A stretch of 64,000 bases of DNA from Colletotrichum lupini (GCF_023278565.1 NC_064675.1:6820001-6884000); one strand, 5' to 3'; shown: positions 24,130 through 37,133, counted from the first letter of the stretch. Program-made: numbers and translations. The notes: generated by a model from the letters alone, not told the origin.

Positions 24130-24438
24130 ATCTCTGGGCTTTGTAGACCAGGTGCAGAGAATCGGACATGGTCAAGGGAGGCAGGAGCCAACGCATGCCC
24201 AACAAAGAGTCTTGATCATACCCGAGCTTGGGAACGCCATGATCCCAATTCCGCAGGCCTTGTCGCATCGCTGCAATCATACAAGTCGTACGAGGACTTC
24301 ATAGGTCAAGCACCAACCGCAGATGGCCATCTAGACAGCGGCCTGATCGCTCCCGAGACTGAGGTCACCGCGGCCAACTCTCACGAAGCAATTGAGCAGT
24401 TGTCTAGCCTCCCCGCCGATAGTGTTCAACCCAACTAA
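24130..24438 (+). pseudogene. Possible C-terminal coding remnant
   Basis: A stop-free frame of 102 codons with no ATG, ending in TAA at 24436-24438. The composition (for example SLDHTRAWERHDPN and YEDFIGQAPTADGHL) looks like real protein and the third-position usage resembles nearby genes. It may be the last exon of a decayed gene or a transposon-encoded protein. No family is recognised. Confidence 0.25.
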
Positions 24439-25183
24439 AGAATAGAGGAGAGCCACAGAGTAGACTATATTATATCAGAAGCCAGAGTAGTCTTCCGTCA
24501 AGCTATAGTCTTTTCCATCTTACTTACCCTCTCTCTTACTTTCCAAAACCGGGCCCACGGCGACGCCCGGGTGCGGGCGGTGGGGCAACTTGACCGCCTA
24601 CTGTTCGCTGGCTAGATACGAAATTCGACAGATGAAGGTTCTTCGGTTCTTTCATCAAGTGAATCAGCCCACAAACTCTGGCGGCCGTGCTCCCTGTTGA
24701 GCTCTACTTCCCAGCTCACGATTGCATATAAGTCGACCACCTTCAATGACTGGAGGTTACGCAACGATTTGCGCGCTTTACTGACCCCGATATCAAGTGT
24801 TTTCTCAAAATGATCACAGGAAGCTGCCGAACTTGCCAGAAGCGACGGGCCCACGCTCAGCAAATCGGCCAGTATGTCTGAGCTCCGAAATCCCCAGCAA
24901 GTACTGGTCGTGTAGTGGTAGAGAACTAACCAGCTTGAGGCGGATTGCAGCCTCATGGATATCGAGACGTTTTTGTAGTTCTCCCTCAGAAGACGTGCTC
25001 TTCCTCCGCTATATCTCTCACATGTTGAGGTATTAGACCTTTCCATGAATACCTTACTTGCAGCACCTGGCTTGCAATTCAGAGAAGCTACAGAAAAAGA
25101 TAGGCTGTCTCCGAGGCAAAGAAAGGGGGCTCGTCGAAGTACCGGAGAAGATGTAATAGAAACTAATCGACCTGTGCGGTTGA

Positions 25184-25528
25184 CCCCGGGCTTCTCTGCT
25201 GTGTACGCAAGCATTAACCCTCCGGGGCTTTGATTTCCGTTGGTACCTCGATGTTGAGTATCAGGAGAAGTTCGAGATCTTCGTCGATATTGCGAATAGT
25301 TCAATCACTTCTATTGATAAAGTCGATCACGAACTCACAGACTTCAAGGGTTTCTTTTCTATTGTTAATATCCTTCTCACTCGTCGCGCCCTCAAACCTA
25401 GTAACTTCAGGAAGGCTCCCGCGATATTCATCACCCTACCGTCTTGTTTATGGACCCCAAAGCCATTCTTACCCTTGGCCATCTGTCCCGATAGAGTCAT
25501 GCATTGCTGTCGGGCTAAGAATGGATGA
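25184..25528 (+). pseudogene. Possible coding remnant
   Basis: A stop-free stretch of 114 codons without a start, with protein-like sequence in its first half (FDFRWYLDVEYQEKFEIFVD). It overlaps a 230-codon minus-strand frame (24612-25304) that is less protein-like. Unrecognised; it could be chance. Confidence 0.2.
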
Positions 25529-26982
25529 GACGGTCATGTGTGGCTCAGATTCCACATGATAGCCTCAAGACAAGATCATTCAGGCTGTCGAATGTCGGCA
25601 TTTTAGCCCTAAAACAAAGTTGTCGTATCAGCCCTGGTGTGGCAGCGCACATAGAGGATAGCGTGCCTCTCCCCTGTCGAGGAGGTCTCACTTTTCTTGG
25701 CCCGTATCATCCGCAGAGAGGGATACTTCAGAGTTGTGTTTGTTCAGTCTCGAGAACGCGTCGTACGAGACCGCCCGCAAAAGTCTGCTCGTGGCAACAC
25801 TCGCCGGAACCACACCCGCCTCCTACACTATCAGAACAGTGCCTACGCTGAGTGTGTATGGCAGTTCCATGGCGCCAGATTGGCCGGTTCCGGGCGTGGC
25901 TCGTACGATGCTGCGAATAACAACAATGGTGGTGGTAGTGGAAGTGTTCGTCGAGCGATTGAGGTTCCAGGTGCTCGCGGACATCCTATTGTCCTGTATC
26001 AGGGGAGTTTGGCGTTTTGGTTCTTTTTGACTCTTGCGGCAGTTCCGTTGCGGCCCAGATGCTCAAGCAAGAGGCGTGAAGCTATATTGGATCAGACATT
26101 AATCTTGCTAGTTAAACGCACCGGGGACTATTGTCATCCTCGAGACAGGCGGCTTCGGCGAATTTGCCGTGCTGCTGAAAATTGTATCTGGCAGGCTCGT
26201 ACCGCGAACAACTTTACTTACCTACCTGCTCGCTACCCGATACAAGAGACAGAGCATGCAACTCCAGAATCTTTGCGGGAACACCTGCGCTGGTACACGA
26301 TACTTTGAGCCGGTCCTACGACTACGCAGAAGTTTCCAGGACATCGTCCCTCTTCCATCAAACGTCAATTTGGCGGCTTCGGGCTTTCGGAATTTGAGGG
26401 AGATAGTCTGTGGATAACCTTACTCAATCAGTCAGAAGGAGCTTCAAGACTAGGAGTAACAAGCCTAGGAAAAGACATGCTCTTGTTGATAGAATTGGAT
26501 GGATGAGCGGGTAACGAGGGCCATCGACGTAAATCACACTTTGGCGATGTCACAGGGAAAGCTTGCCCATGAGTAGCTACTCATTTCAACTTAAGGAAAG
26601 GGGTTATGAAAGGAGTGTTATGATACGTGGTGACGTTTTCGGGGACATTGTTGGTCCGATGTTCAGGACCAATTGCCGGTGAATAAGCCCAATTAGATCT
26701 GAAAGAGCGTCTTTAGTGAAGAATTCATGATCCTTGCAAGTATTGCCAGGCGAGAAGACTAGGCTTTTCATGGAATATGATGTAATATTAGCTCAAGCCT
26801 AAATGCAGTAGATAGCAGCGCCAAGACTAGTAAAGAGTGTTTCCATGTTAGTTTCAAAGTAGCATCGGCCTCGGGCGATATGGCAAGGCCGTCACTACTC
26901 TCATTGCCTTCAACTCCATGATAATAGCGCGGTGTTGAATCGAACATAAATAGAAGTAAATCACCACTCCGACTGTTGACCT

Positions 26983-27225
26983 ATGGTTGCCTCCTTTTCA
27001 ACATTGAACATATTGCAGTTATTTTCGGCCAACATGATATTTCGGAGTCACATTTTCACCGCTACAATCGCGCTTCTGTCCGCTTTCAGCAGCATTCAAG
27101 CCGCCTGTACATCATAAGCCCCCGGTACAGAAGGATACAACGGCGGAAAGTGCAAGCCCGACAAAGTTCTTAGCGGCAGCGCAGGCTCTACCATTACATG
27201 TTGTGACACTACGGCCTGTTCTTGA
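26983..27225 (+). pseudogene. Small cysteine-containing secreted protein, broken by an in-frame stop
   Basis: From the ATG at 26983 (or the in-frame ATG at 27034) the frame encodes a clear signal peptide. It has basic MIFRSHIF, hydrophobic TATIALLSAFSS and cleavage after IQA. Four residues into the mature part it meets TAA at 27115-27117. The same frame continues for 35 codons with glycine and cysteine spacing typical of small secreted fungal proteins (GTEGYNGGKCKPDK, then STITCCDTTACS) and ends at TGA 27223-27225. Five cysteines lie after the predicted cleavage site. It resembles an effector-type secreted protein but no family is assigned. The stop could have arisen by a C-to-T change in a CA context, the RIP preference. 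I describe only what is present. Confidence 0.5.
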
Positions 27226-28483
27226 AAGTGTTTTTATTCCTTGAGAAAAGCTCTCAGAGCTATAATTGACATCTCCACTGGAGTCTATTTGGTTTCGTGA
27301 ATGAGCACGGCTTATGGCTGTGGACGAGGCCATTCCTCTAACCCGTTGCATCATCAGCCTCTCGTAACATCCAGAAACTTGCCTCTACTTTGAGGCTCGA
27401 GACAAAGGAGACTATTCTGGGGTGGAATCATGTCACCGTTTAGGTGTGAAGTATGAACTTTAAACCTTCCAATGAAGTGCAGAGGGAAGGAGGGTGATGG
27501 TTCAGCACACCTAGTGTGTGCTCAAGGTGCCCAAAGTGACCAAGGCGAAGCTGTGTTAACCACGACATTGACATCCATCAACTCAACGTACCGATTACGT
27601 ACTGAAAATTAGGATGGGAAAATCCCACTGACAACGCGATCGGCTGTTTTTGAATCAGAAGATCTGCTGTAGGTACTAGGAGAATTCCGTCACTTCGAGA
27701 CCGCGCGAACCTCGACTTAATCGTATCGTGACCCATTGACTACATAACATGAATACCATTGCGACCAGCCTTTAACCTTAATGACTGACGTGGCAATGCT
27801 AGCTCGTCCACGAAAATAGGCTGTGTGATGATATTCGCATTTCAAAAGTTCCGACAAACCCTTACCTACACGTATGTTACCTTAGTTTTCGGTCGGCCTA
27901 GACATCAAGGCTTAAGATCAATGTCTGGGATACAGACTGGACTGAAAAGATGGCGATAGACCCTTGTACCTTGCCTTCTCCATGTCGCCAATGCAGTGGC
28001 ACCAGTGCGTAGTTGAGTTGCGTATGTAAGCGGTTAACCGTATCTTGAAGAGTCCCGCTGACCTCGGTAACGCCGATGTATCGCCAGTGAACAAGGACCA
28101 GAATACCAACTCAATGTTGGCAACCTTTAAGAGACAGAACGTACAGTGTCGCACATAAACGCTTGATTACAGCGGCGATGTCAGGATGATTTAGAGAAAA
28201 CAGGTTTGTGGTAGAGCAGTGTACACCTTAAACTGTCGAGATGGTACCATACATCTGATGAATAGACTATCCGTGTCGTGCGCCCGAAGGGTACGCCGGC
28301 CTCAGTCCAGAGAATTTGCGTGTGAATTGGCCTGGTGATCGCAAACAACCAAATCCACATTCACCAGTATTTCTCGCCCACACCCCTAAGCACAACCCAA
28401 ATTCGTTTCCGTATCTTGTCGTACCGTAATTACGTGATAGTGGTCGTTCCTATCCTCCACTGGTGCATAGAGCCGTTGGTGAT
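27226..28483. other. 1.3-kb intergenic, nothing supported
   Basis: No coding frame, repeat or RNA gene could be recognised on either strand. Confidence 0.5.
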
Positions 28484-28921
28484 TTAAATCGACTGGATAA
28501 CGATGCGAAAACTCTCGCCGATACGGCTGACTTGCACAGACTTTGAGCTCGTTCCGGCCGACAGAGTCTCACTTGCTACGATGCCGTCGCCGGCGTAGAC
28601 GGTGTATTTGAAGGTGAAAGTGCTGAACGGGGCGCTGTGGTAGAAGGTGATCTTGAACTGGTCGTTGCCGAGGGGCTCTGCCTTGTACTGAAAGCTAGTG
28701 CCACCGCCAATGACAGACGTAGTAGGCCAAGGGACGACTCTCTCAAAATTCTCCCTCGCCATCAATACTGGGGCGATGCTTGCATCTTCGAGGGGCTGGG
28801 CGGAGCGCTCATTCGCCAAGGACTTGTCGCTCACGACGACGTCGCGCGTCTCAGCTGGAGCGGTCACGGCAGGCAGAGCGGCAGCGATAGACGCGAAGCC
28901 GAGGATCATAGAGACCTTCAT
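28484..28921 (-). CDS. Small secreted protein, candidate effector
   Basis: A single exon of 145 aa. Residues 1-21 are a signal peptide (MKVSMILGFASIAAALPAVTA). A propeptide-like stretch follows to about residue 55. The C-terminal 90 residues are rich in alternating hydrophobic/polar segments (FKITFYHSAPFSTFTFKYTV, SETLSAGTSSKSVQVSRIGE), which predicts a small beta-sandwich. There are no cysteines. No family is recognised. An ATATAA box lies 120 bases upstream on the same strand. The gene is about 0.8 kb from an RIP-degraded retrotransposon, the genomic setting in which fungal secreted virulence or competition proteins are often found. The frame is intact and shows no RIP-type stops. Whether it is expressed cannot be judged. 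Confidence 0.7.
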   Translation of the reverse strand: MKVSMILGFASIAAALPAVTAPAETRDVVVSDKSLANERSAQPLEDASIAPVLMARENFERVVPWPTTSVIGGGTSFQYKAEPLGNDQFKITFYHSAPFSTFTFKYTVYAGDGIVASETLSAGTSSKSVQVSRIGESFRIVIQSI

Positions 28922-29712
28922 GGCGATGACAAAGAGGATTCTTTGGAAAGTAAGGTAGTAGGAAATGATCCGGTAAGAAAGGGTCGTTGTTTGGGAATAT
29001 CAAAGCCTTCATGACAAGCTAAGCGGATGACTTCGCTGGCTTATATGTTTCAAGCACTGACGGTATCGCCATGGCATCAATACGAATCATATCACATCAT
29101 TTGCGAAGTTGGGAAGGTGGTGCGATGGTAACAGCGATGCTCATGTGTAGGTGATTAAGGTCTACCGACCGAAATAGAGCATTGCCACTTCAGATTGCGA
29201 CCCCATCGTTCAATGCTTCCTATTTTGTAGTCTGACCTCCCTGAATTAGAACACTTCCGTGCGGAATCGCATTGTTAACATCGTACGGTAGTTAAAGCAC
29301 GCAAAGAGCATGAAGCAACGACGTGAAGATGACTTTAGCCGTTCGGTCCAGTATCTCCTTGCGGAAGGAGGAGCGTGTCCAGTGGAGAAAACGCAATACC
29401 TGGCCGGCTTGGATCCGCTGCCATGGCAGAGTCGGCCTTCCTATATCTGGGTTTTATGACGGGAGATACTATCGGCGCTGGAGAACGATTCAAATGCGCC
29501 GTGGGTCTACTGATCAGGCTGCTCCCGATCTCTCAACTTTCGACTTGTTGCTTCTTCGATTTATCGATTACCCCACTCCTGGTACCTTGTCAACGTGACT
29601 TTGCCATAAATCATCAAGAGTCTCGTACAGTGGGTGCCATAACACGGTCCATCGAGAAAGCAATGTCGAACTGCCTATAGTCATCGCCAAGATAGACAAT
29701 ATATTCTCATAG
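28922..29712. other. Intergenic up to the retrotransposon
   Basis: Promoter of the small secreted protein gene, then unassigned DNA. Overlapping frames at 29323-29680 have no coding character. Confidence 0.45.
29041..29046 (-). promoter_or_regulatory. TATA-like box of the small secreted protein gene
   Basis: On the minus strand this reads ATATAA within CATATAAGCC, 120 bases before the start codon. Position and sequence suit a TATA box. Confidence 0.4.
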
Positions 29713-29917
29713 TGTTAGTATCCCTATTATAGGGTAGTTAGTTCGAACTATAGTTAACGAAGAGATTAATTAAACTATATAAATATCTAAGTAGTAAGTA
29801 TAAAAAGGAGGTTCTAACTATAAGTTAGGCTAGTTATAATAATTATAAATAGGGCCCTTAATTAGCCCCTGCGTAATTAGCTATATATTATAATTAAATT
29901 AGATTTTTAATCCGATA
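29713..29917 (-). repeat. Left LTR (3' LTR of the minus-strand element)
   Basis: 205 bp, colinear without indels with 36929-37133. By eye about 31 positions differ, all but one C/T or G/A. The outer first 22 bases keep C and G; the inner end is AT-converted. Confidence 0.88.
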
Positions 29918-32900
29918 CTAGCTTTCCCTTTTTTTTATTAATTTAACTACTATAATTAGAAATATAATTCGACCTCGGGCCCGTTTATTAAGTCGTCTCT
30001 TTTTCCCCCTTTTTTCTACTTTTTTTATATAACTTATCCCTCTATTTATATAATAACTTTTCCGTTATTTACGAATTATTCTAATCCTTTATTTAGTACT
30101 ATTTTTATAAAAGCGTTTACGAGGTTATTTTTATTATTAATCTAATAAATTTTAAGTATTTCGCGCCTTTTATATAATTACTTAAGGGCTATAATATTAA
30201 TTATAAGCCTCTTTTCTTTCGTCGTTCTTAATTTAATAAGGTATTTATATAGTAAATAAGAATTAATATAAATAACTATTAAAATAAGTAAAAGGCTAAT
30301 TTAATTAATAATCTTTTTTAGCGTTATTAAAATTATATAAGAAAGGTTAATATTATTAACTATATTATAAACCTTTAATACTAATATATTTCTTATTACC
30401 CGCTTATTTTTAATTAACGAGTAATAGATTATATTACTATATATAGTAAATTCGCTCTTACTTATATACTCTCGTTAGCTAGGATAATAATATACCTTAA
30501 TTACGAAATAAGGTTATTATTATTCGTAAATAACTTATTAACAAAAACGTAGAGCTTATTAATTATAAAGTTAATTAAATAATAAACGAGACCTTAATTA
30601 AGATTTGTTTATTACTACTTAAGTTATTTATTAAGTATTTCGACGTTTTGTTTAGTTAGATTTATAACCTACGCTACTTTAATATAGTTAAAAATTATTT
30701 TAAACTAATAAATACTTATAATATATACCCCTCGCGCAAGCTTAGCCTTATACTACTTTTTAATATTAGTTATATTCGGATTAATAAAGTTAATCTTCTT
30801 ACCCTACCCCTTTTATTAAAAAACGACGGTTTTTTTTTTAATTATAAGAATCCCGCCGTTAAATAGTAGGGGGGTATTTATTATAAGGATCTTTTTTAGC
30901 TTTATTATAAAGCCCGCTTTTTAAAGCTCTTTATCCTCCTTTTTTATAAAGTGAATATTAAATAGGCCTAATATATTATTAATTTATATTTTAATAATCC
31001 TAAATTAATTACTTTTATACTCCGCGACTAATAAATATAAGTTATATATAGAGGTAATTATTAATAGTTAATTAATATAAAAATCGTAATAAGTAGCTTA
31101 CTAATAAGTACCTAATTTTACGAGCCTATATAGTGGCTTAAGTACTTTAATAATCGTGCTTTCTAAGTACTTACTAACTATTTCTGTTAGTAAATAGGCT
31201 AGGATTTTCTTTATAAGCCCTATAGCTAATTAAGTATAAGCCTAAGTAATATTATAGCTCTAAATTTCGTAACCCTTTTTCTATAGTAATATTATTAGTA
31301 CTATTATTAATTGTTAGCTATAGCGCTATATAGTAAGCGATTATATAAATAGCGTCGCCTTTTTAACGTTACTATACCCTTAAATTACGTATTTAAACTT
31401 CTCGTACGGTTAGGGTATTTTTTTCTTTTTTATTTTACGAACTATTCGTAATTTAAATATATAGAGGTTTATATATTTTTTTAAGTTATATAAGATAAAT
31501 TAATAAACCCCTCGATTATAAAGAGTATTTACTTTAATAAGATTTAATTCCTTATACGGCTTTTTAGTAATTATAATTATGCCTTTCTTACGTAGTTTAA
31601 CTACTAGCTCGAAATCGGCTTTTTTTATTATTATATAAAAGGTATTAATTACTTCGTTATTAATAATAAATTACCGCATTAAGGCTTGCCGTCGTAGTCT
31701 TTTATAACGTCTTACCGGTAGTATTAGTACCCTTTTAGTAATTTCTTTTTCCTCGTCGTTTATTAATATTATTATAACGATTTTATTAAAAATAATTTCC
31801 TATACCTTTATTATAAGTTATATAGTTTCCCCTAGCTCTTTCTTTTCTTATAAGTTAAAAATTACTTCGTTAGGATCTATATAATACGGTTTAATTATTA
31901 TAATTAATACTTTAAATAGCTAGTTACGATCTCTTATAATTATATAAGAGCGCTCGTTAATAGAAATTAACTTATATAGCCTAGCCTATTATTAAGTAAT
32001 TTTGTACTATACTTATATATCCGAATTTAGTAATATATTTAAATTACCCCTTATATCGGGCCTATTGCGCGTAGTAATTACCTTATTAATTTACTTTTTT
32101 ATACTTATTTTACGTAGTACTTATATTACTATTTTAATTACTTAGGCTCGTTAGTTTATACTTAATAATAGTAGCGAGGCTAAGGTCGTTTTTAAATATG
32201 CTCTAAATACTAATAGCGTTAATATAAGTCTGTTAAGCCCTATAGTATTATTATAGTATTTAAGTACTATTTAAAGGTATTCGTCGTTAATAAAATCTGG
32301 ATTTTCTTTTTTAATAATTCTAAACGCCCTTTTTAATTACTAATATACCCTTTTTATCTTTTTAATATTATAGTGCGCTTTAATAAGTACGATTTTTAGC
32401 TATATACTATAGGCCGTCGTATTATCCCTAAATTTTATTAACTTAAAACTAGTACTAGCGTCGGTTCTAATACTACCTAGCGGTCCTTAGTATATATTAA
32501 TCTAACTTTTTTATAGAGCTGCTTATACTATTTTTACTTATAGATCCTAAAAGAATTACTTTACTTAGAAAGATATAATTATATCGATTATATATAGTAC
32601 TAACTAATTATTTAAGTAAAAGATATTAATAACGATTTTTTAGTTAAAGTTAAGCTTATTACGCAATTTAAACTTAAATGTATATAAGCTCTGCGTATTT
32701 ATTTAATATTAATAATATACTTTTATTAACTGCTCTAGCGCCCCTATTTCGATATTATTACTACTTAATTACTTTAAGAAGTTATATAGCCTTATAACTA
32801 ACGGGTACCCGAATTTCTAACATAGTTTTCTAAGCTTACTTTTTATTAAATAATTAATTAACTTCGTATTATTAGTAAGTTTTATAAACGTATACCCCTA

Positions 32901-35900
32901 TTACTATTTAACTATCTCTAAGTACTTACTGCTAGAAATTCTATTCCTCGTATTATTAAATATAATACTTAGTTAATTTATATTTTTTAAATATAAAAGA
33001 AATAGGGTATTAATAAGTAAAATATAAAAAGTTATTATTCTAAAGTACGTTTTTACTTTTATTATACTTAGAGCGACGATTTCTTTACTTAAGCTAAAAC
33101 TAATCTTTATAATACCTACTATTAACGTATTAAGCGTTATTAGCGCGATTTTCTATAGCGCTTAGAATTACCCTTTTCTTTTAGTTAATTATTACGATAC
33201 TTTAGTATTTAAAATAATCCTATAAAAATTATTTACGCCGTACCTTTTGCTTACGTAAAATACTTATACGAGCTTAGTATTTAAAAGATCTAAGTAATAT
33301 AAAAAGGACCCCTCTAACTACCCCTAGATTTATTTAGTATTATAATTTTTTTTTAAATATTAAAAAAGATAGCGTCTTTTCTTTAATTATTAAAAGAATA
33401 GGCTTTAGCCCTATTAAATTTACCTTTTTAGCTACCTCTATATCCGTTATCTAAGGGACCTTCCTTTACTATTTATAAATAAAAGCCTACTTATTAAAAG
33501 CTTTTATTATTCTCTATTCGTTTAGCCTCGTATATCCTTTAAAAACTAATAAAGTAAAAAAAGAGTAGTTAATATTATTAATTTCGTTATAATTTAATTC
33601 GTTAATATAGGGGGTAAGATCTTCCTTATTTTCTAAATCTCTTATAGGGGGTATATATTTTAAGCCGCTACTTTAGCTACTATTACTAAGTTCCATGCCC
33701 CCGGATCTACCTTTATATATAATAAAGAATTAGTTAAATTAACGAGGGCTAGTTTTATTATTTATTACCCTTAATTTTTTATATTATTTATACGATTTAG
33801 TATACTCTTTTTTAGAATAGTTACTTAATTAATATCTATCTTTTTTATAAATATAATATTACCTCTTTTATTACCCTATCTATAAGTTAAATCTTTACTT
33901 ATTTAATAAATCTAGGCCTCCTTATTAATAATTACCGTATTTAGCCTCTTTTTTCTTTTTATTATACGTTTAATTAACTTAATATTATTAATAAGGGCTA
34001 TTATATACTTAGAAGTAAGTTTAGTATAATATTCTTACCTTAATATTAAAGCTAAATCTTAGCCTTAAGTAGAGCGTTTCGTAGTTTTCGGGTACTTAGT
34101 ATAGGGTTATTTTTATTTTTAATATATGCTAAACTGCAGTATAAAGATATTTAACTTTCTACTTATTTATCCCCTTATTTAGCTAAGTTTTTATTAGCTT
34201 ATTAATTTAATTAATAAGCTCTTTAAGGATTTTTATTTATAATTTACCCTCTATTATCCTAGTTATAAATATATAAAAAATTGCTTATAGCTTAAATAGG
34301 AGCTCTAAGTTCTTATTATAAGTCTTAAAATAGCTTCGGATTACGTTAATTATATTAAAAAAGTCGTTTTAATTGAGATTACGTACCGCTTCGTAGTAAT
34401 AATTAGAGGTTTTACTTATGAGTACGATATTAATTACTAAATAGTATTAGTATTCCCTAATTCCGACTTTTTTATAATAATTATAAAATATCGTTAGGGT
34501 TTTTTATAAAACCTTATACTTCCCCCTAGAGTATAATTTCTTTTTTAAAAAGATCTTTTTAAGGTTTATAAATTACTTTATATTTATTACTAAATTTTTA
34601 GTATTTATATACGATCCTTATATCGCTACGTATTATTAATAACTTTAGGTCGTTTACTTCTTTTTTTATTAACTAATCGGTACCGAATTTCGTATTAATA
34701 ATAGTAACGAGTTATAGATCGAAATAGGTAAAATTATCGATTATTATACTTTTAGTATTATATTTTACCTTAGTATATCCTTTTATAATAATAGATTTCC
34801 GTTAGTAATTATAAAGAGGAAATCTAAGTCGTTTACCTTTTTTTTAAATTTATTAAAGTAATTATACGCTCTATCGACTTATATCTAGTTCTATAGTACG
34901 AATTCCTCTTTTATAATTATTACTATTAGTATTTCGTATAGCTTTTATAATTATAATTATATTAATAATATCCCTTACTTATAAAGAAATTTATTAACTA
35001 CTTTTATAATTCTTAAGCTTGCGCTTGCGAACTATTTATTTAACTAATAGCTAAGGTCGTTTACGATTTTATAAAATAGGGGTTACCCCTATAGCCCCTT
35101 TTTTTTATAAACCTTAGTTAAATAAATTAATATTATATTAATTTATTTACTATTAAGCTAATCTTTAATTCTATATATTTACGTCCCTTAATAATCCGGG
35201 TTAATATTTACTTATTTATAAAGGATTAGGATTTTATTTAGGATTAGGTTTTATTCTCTTTTTTTTTACTTTAACTTACTAAAAGTTATACTCTAGTTTA
35301 TACTTATATTAATAATCGCTAGCATATTTAATCTTAACGGGGATATATTTAATCCGCGCGCTAGTTATAATAAATCCGTACTTTTATTACTTAACGAATT
35401 TATTAAAGTTTAGGAAATTCCCGCTTCTTTTTACTATCTCGCTATTACTCTCGTTTTTATTATTTTTAATAATTACTACTACCTTTTTAAATCGCTAGCT
35501 ATTATACTTATTAAAATCCTTTTTTTTATTTAATATAAAAGAGTAAGTTTTGATAGTTCTTTTTTATAATAATAGCGGTAAACGTTTATATTATTATAAA
35601 AAGATATAATAATTAATCTTAGGATTTTTATTAGTTACTAATTTTTATTATCCTATATATTTTTTAGCTTCCTAAGCCTCGTACTCTTTATAATTTCTAA
35701 ATAGCTTCTTTTTTTAACCTATTCTTTTTAGGGTAGTATTTTATAAAAATAGTTAAAAATAAACGCCGGGCGGCTCGTAAAAGAGCTATATAAGTTATTA
35801 AAAACCGTATAGGCCGTTAAGTATAATTAACAAAATTAAGCCCTTTTTTTTATAAAATTATAAATTTTAAAGACTTATTAAAAAATACTTACTTATTACT

Positions 35901-36928
35901 TATACGTAATAAGGTTAAATATTTTAAAAATCTTATTTTTTATAGCCTCTTAGTACCCTATTTTATATTTTTTAAATAGTCTTTTTTATAACTTAATTAT
36001 AATTAAATAATTATTACTTATTAACGATCTTTTTTATTATTTAGTTAATTTTTTAAAATTAATAATCTCGTACTAGGAGCTAGTATAAAAAGAAGCCCTT
36101 TGGTAGCCCTTTAGAAGATTTTTTTTTTCTTTAAATCCTCGTCTTTTTAGCCTTTTCTTAGGCTAATAATAACTTTAATAAGAGGTCGTAAGACTATTTT
36201 AAAATAGCTACTTTTTTTTTAAGTTAATCTTTAAGATCCGTAATACTCTTAACTTAATATTATTAAGACCTCTAAATCCCCTCTTTTTTTATTAAACCGT
36301 TCTTTATATTATATTCTTAAGTAATACCTAGGGGGTAGTTAAGGGAGCTATAAAGAGGTTATTTAAATCGCGGGCTTAAAGTCGTACTTATAAAATCCTT
36401 ATAATAATAAACTTTTTTATATATTATAAATCTCTTAGCTTAATAATTCCTATAGGGTTACTTTTACTACTAAATAAGAATATTTATATTTAAAAATCCC
36501 CTTTTTTAATTACGTAGTACTTTTTTATATTATATTATTAAGCTCGTTTATTATACTAATTAATTAAATAAGTAGTTATTATATAAGTATTTCTTTTTAC
36601 TAATTTAACTAGTTAATTTCTAATCGCGGGCCGGCTATAAAAAAGTTATTTTATAAAAAAGCTACTTAGGGTAATAATAAAAGGCTAGTTACTTAAGTAG
36701 TTCTATTAATTAATATATTTTAATATAATAAACGTCGACTTTTTATAAATAATAAAGAGCTACGATTACTTAATTCCGTACGGTATTTAAAAATCGCTTC
36801 CTTTTTTATTTACTTTTATAAAGTTAATTAATACGAATTTCTTATCCTATATAGTATTAAGAAGTCGTTTCTTTTATATAATAAGATACTTTACCGATTT
36901 ATAATAATAGAATTTAATTACTAATTAG

Positions 36929-37133
36929 TATTAATATTCTTATTATAAAGTAGTTAGTTCGAACCGTAGTTAACGAAGAGATTAATTAAACTATATAAAT
37001 ATCTACGTAGTAAGTATAAAAAGGAGGTTCTAACCGTAGGTTAGGCTGGCTATAATAATTATAAATAGGGCCCCTAATTGGCCCCTGCGCAGTCGGCTAT
37101 ATACCGCGGTCGAATTAGACTTCTAATCCGACA
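36929..37133 (-). repeat. Right LTR (5' LTR of the minus-strand element)
   Basis: 205 bp. The outer 70 bases keep near-original composition (GCCCCTGCGCAG, ACCGCGGTCG) while the inner edge is AT-converted, the mirror image of the left LTR. Confidence 0.88.

Larger units (their letters stand above)
23377..26982. other. 3.6-kb gene-poor, eroded region
   Basis: No intact gene is seen. Two stop-free stretches on the plus strand look like coding remnants and are listed separately. A 203-codon frame (25697-26308) and its neighbours give no recognisable protein. The region separates the ordinary gene block from the transposon-rich block and shows patchy AT enrichment. Confidence 0.4.
29713..37133 (-). 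mobile_element. LTR retrotransposon, complete length, inactivated by RIP
   Basis: A 7421-bp element bounded by two 205-bp direct repeats that begin TG (TA in the mutated copy) and end CA (TA in the mutated copy). It is flanked by near-identical 5-bp sites CATAG/TATAG. A polypurine tract (A8-9 GGGAAAG on the minus strand) directly abuts the left LTR, so that LTR is the 3' one and the element runs on the minus strand. The interior is almost devoid of CA and TG dinucleotides while CG persists, and every frame is full of TAA/TAG. A minus-strand stretch starting with ATG at 33696 is the longest readable remnant and could be gag-like. Too decayed to call Gypsy or Copia. No active protein is possible. 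Confidence 0.85.

Noticed and set aside
24612..25304. 230-codon minus-strand frame
   Set aside because: No recognisable motif and competes with a more protein-like fragment on the other strand; not reported as a gene.
25697..26308. 203-codon plus-strand frame in the gene-poor zone
   Set aside because: Starts with ATG but shows no domain, has overlapping long frames of equal quality and arginine-rich random-like composition; probably chance.
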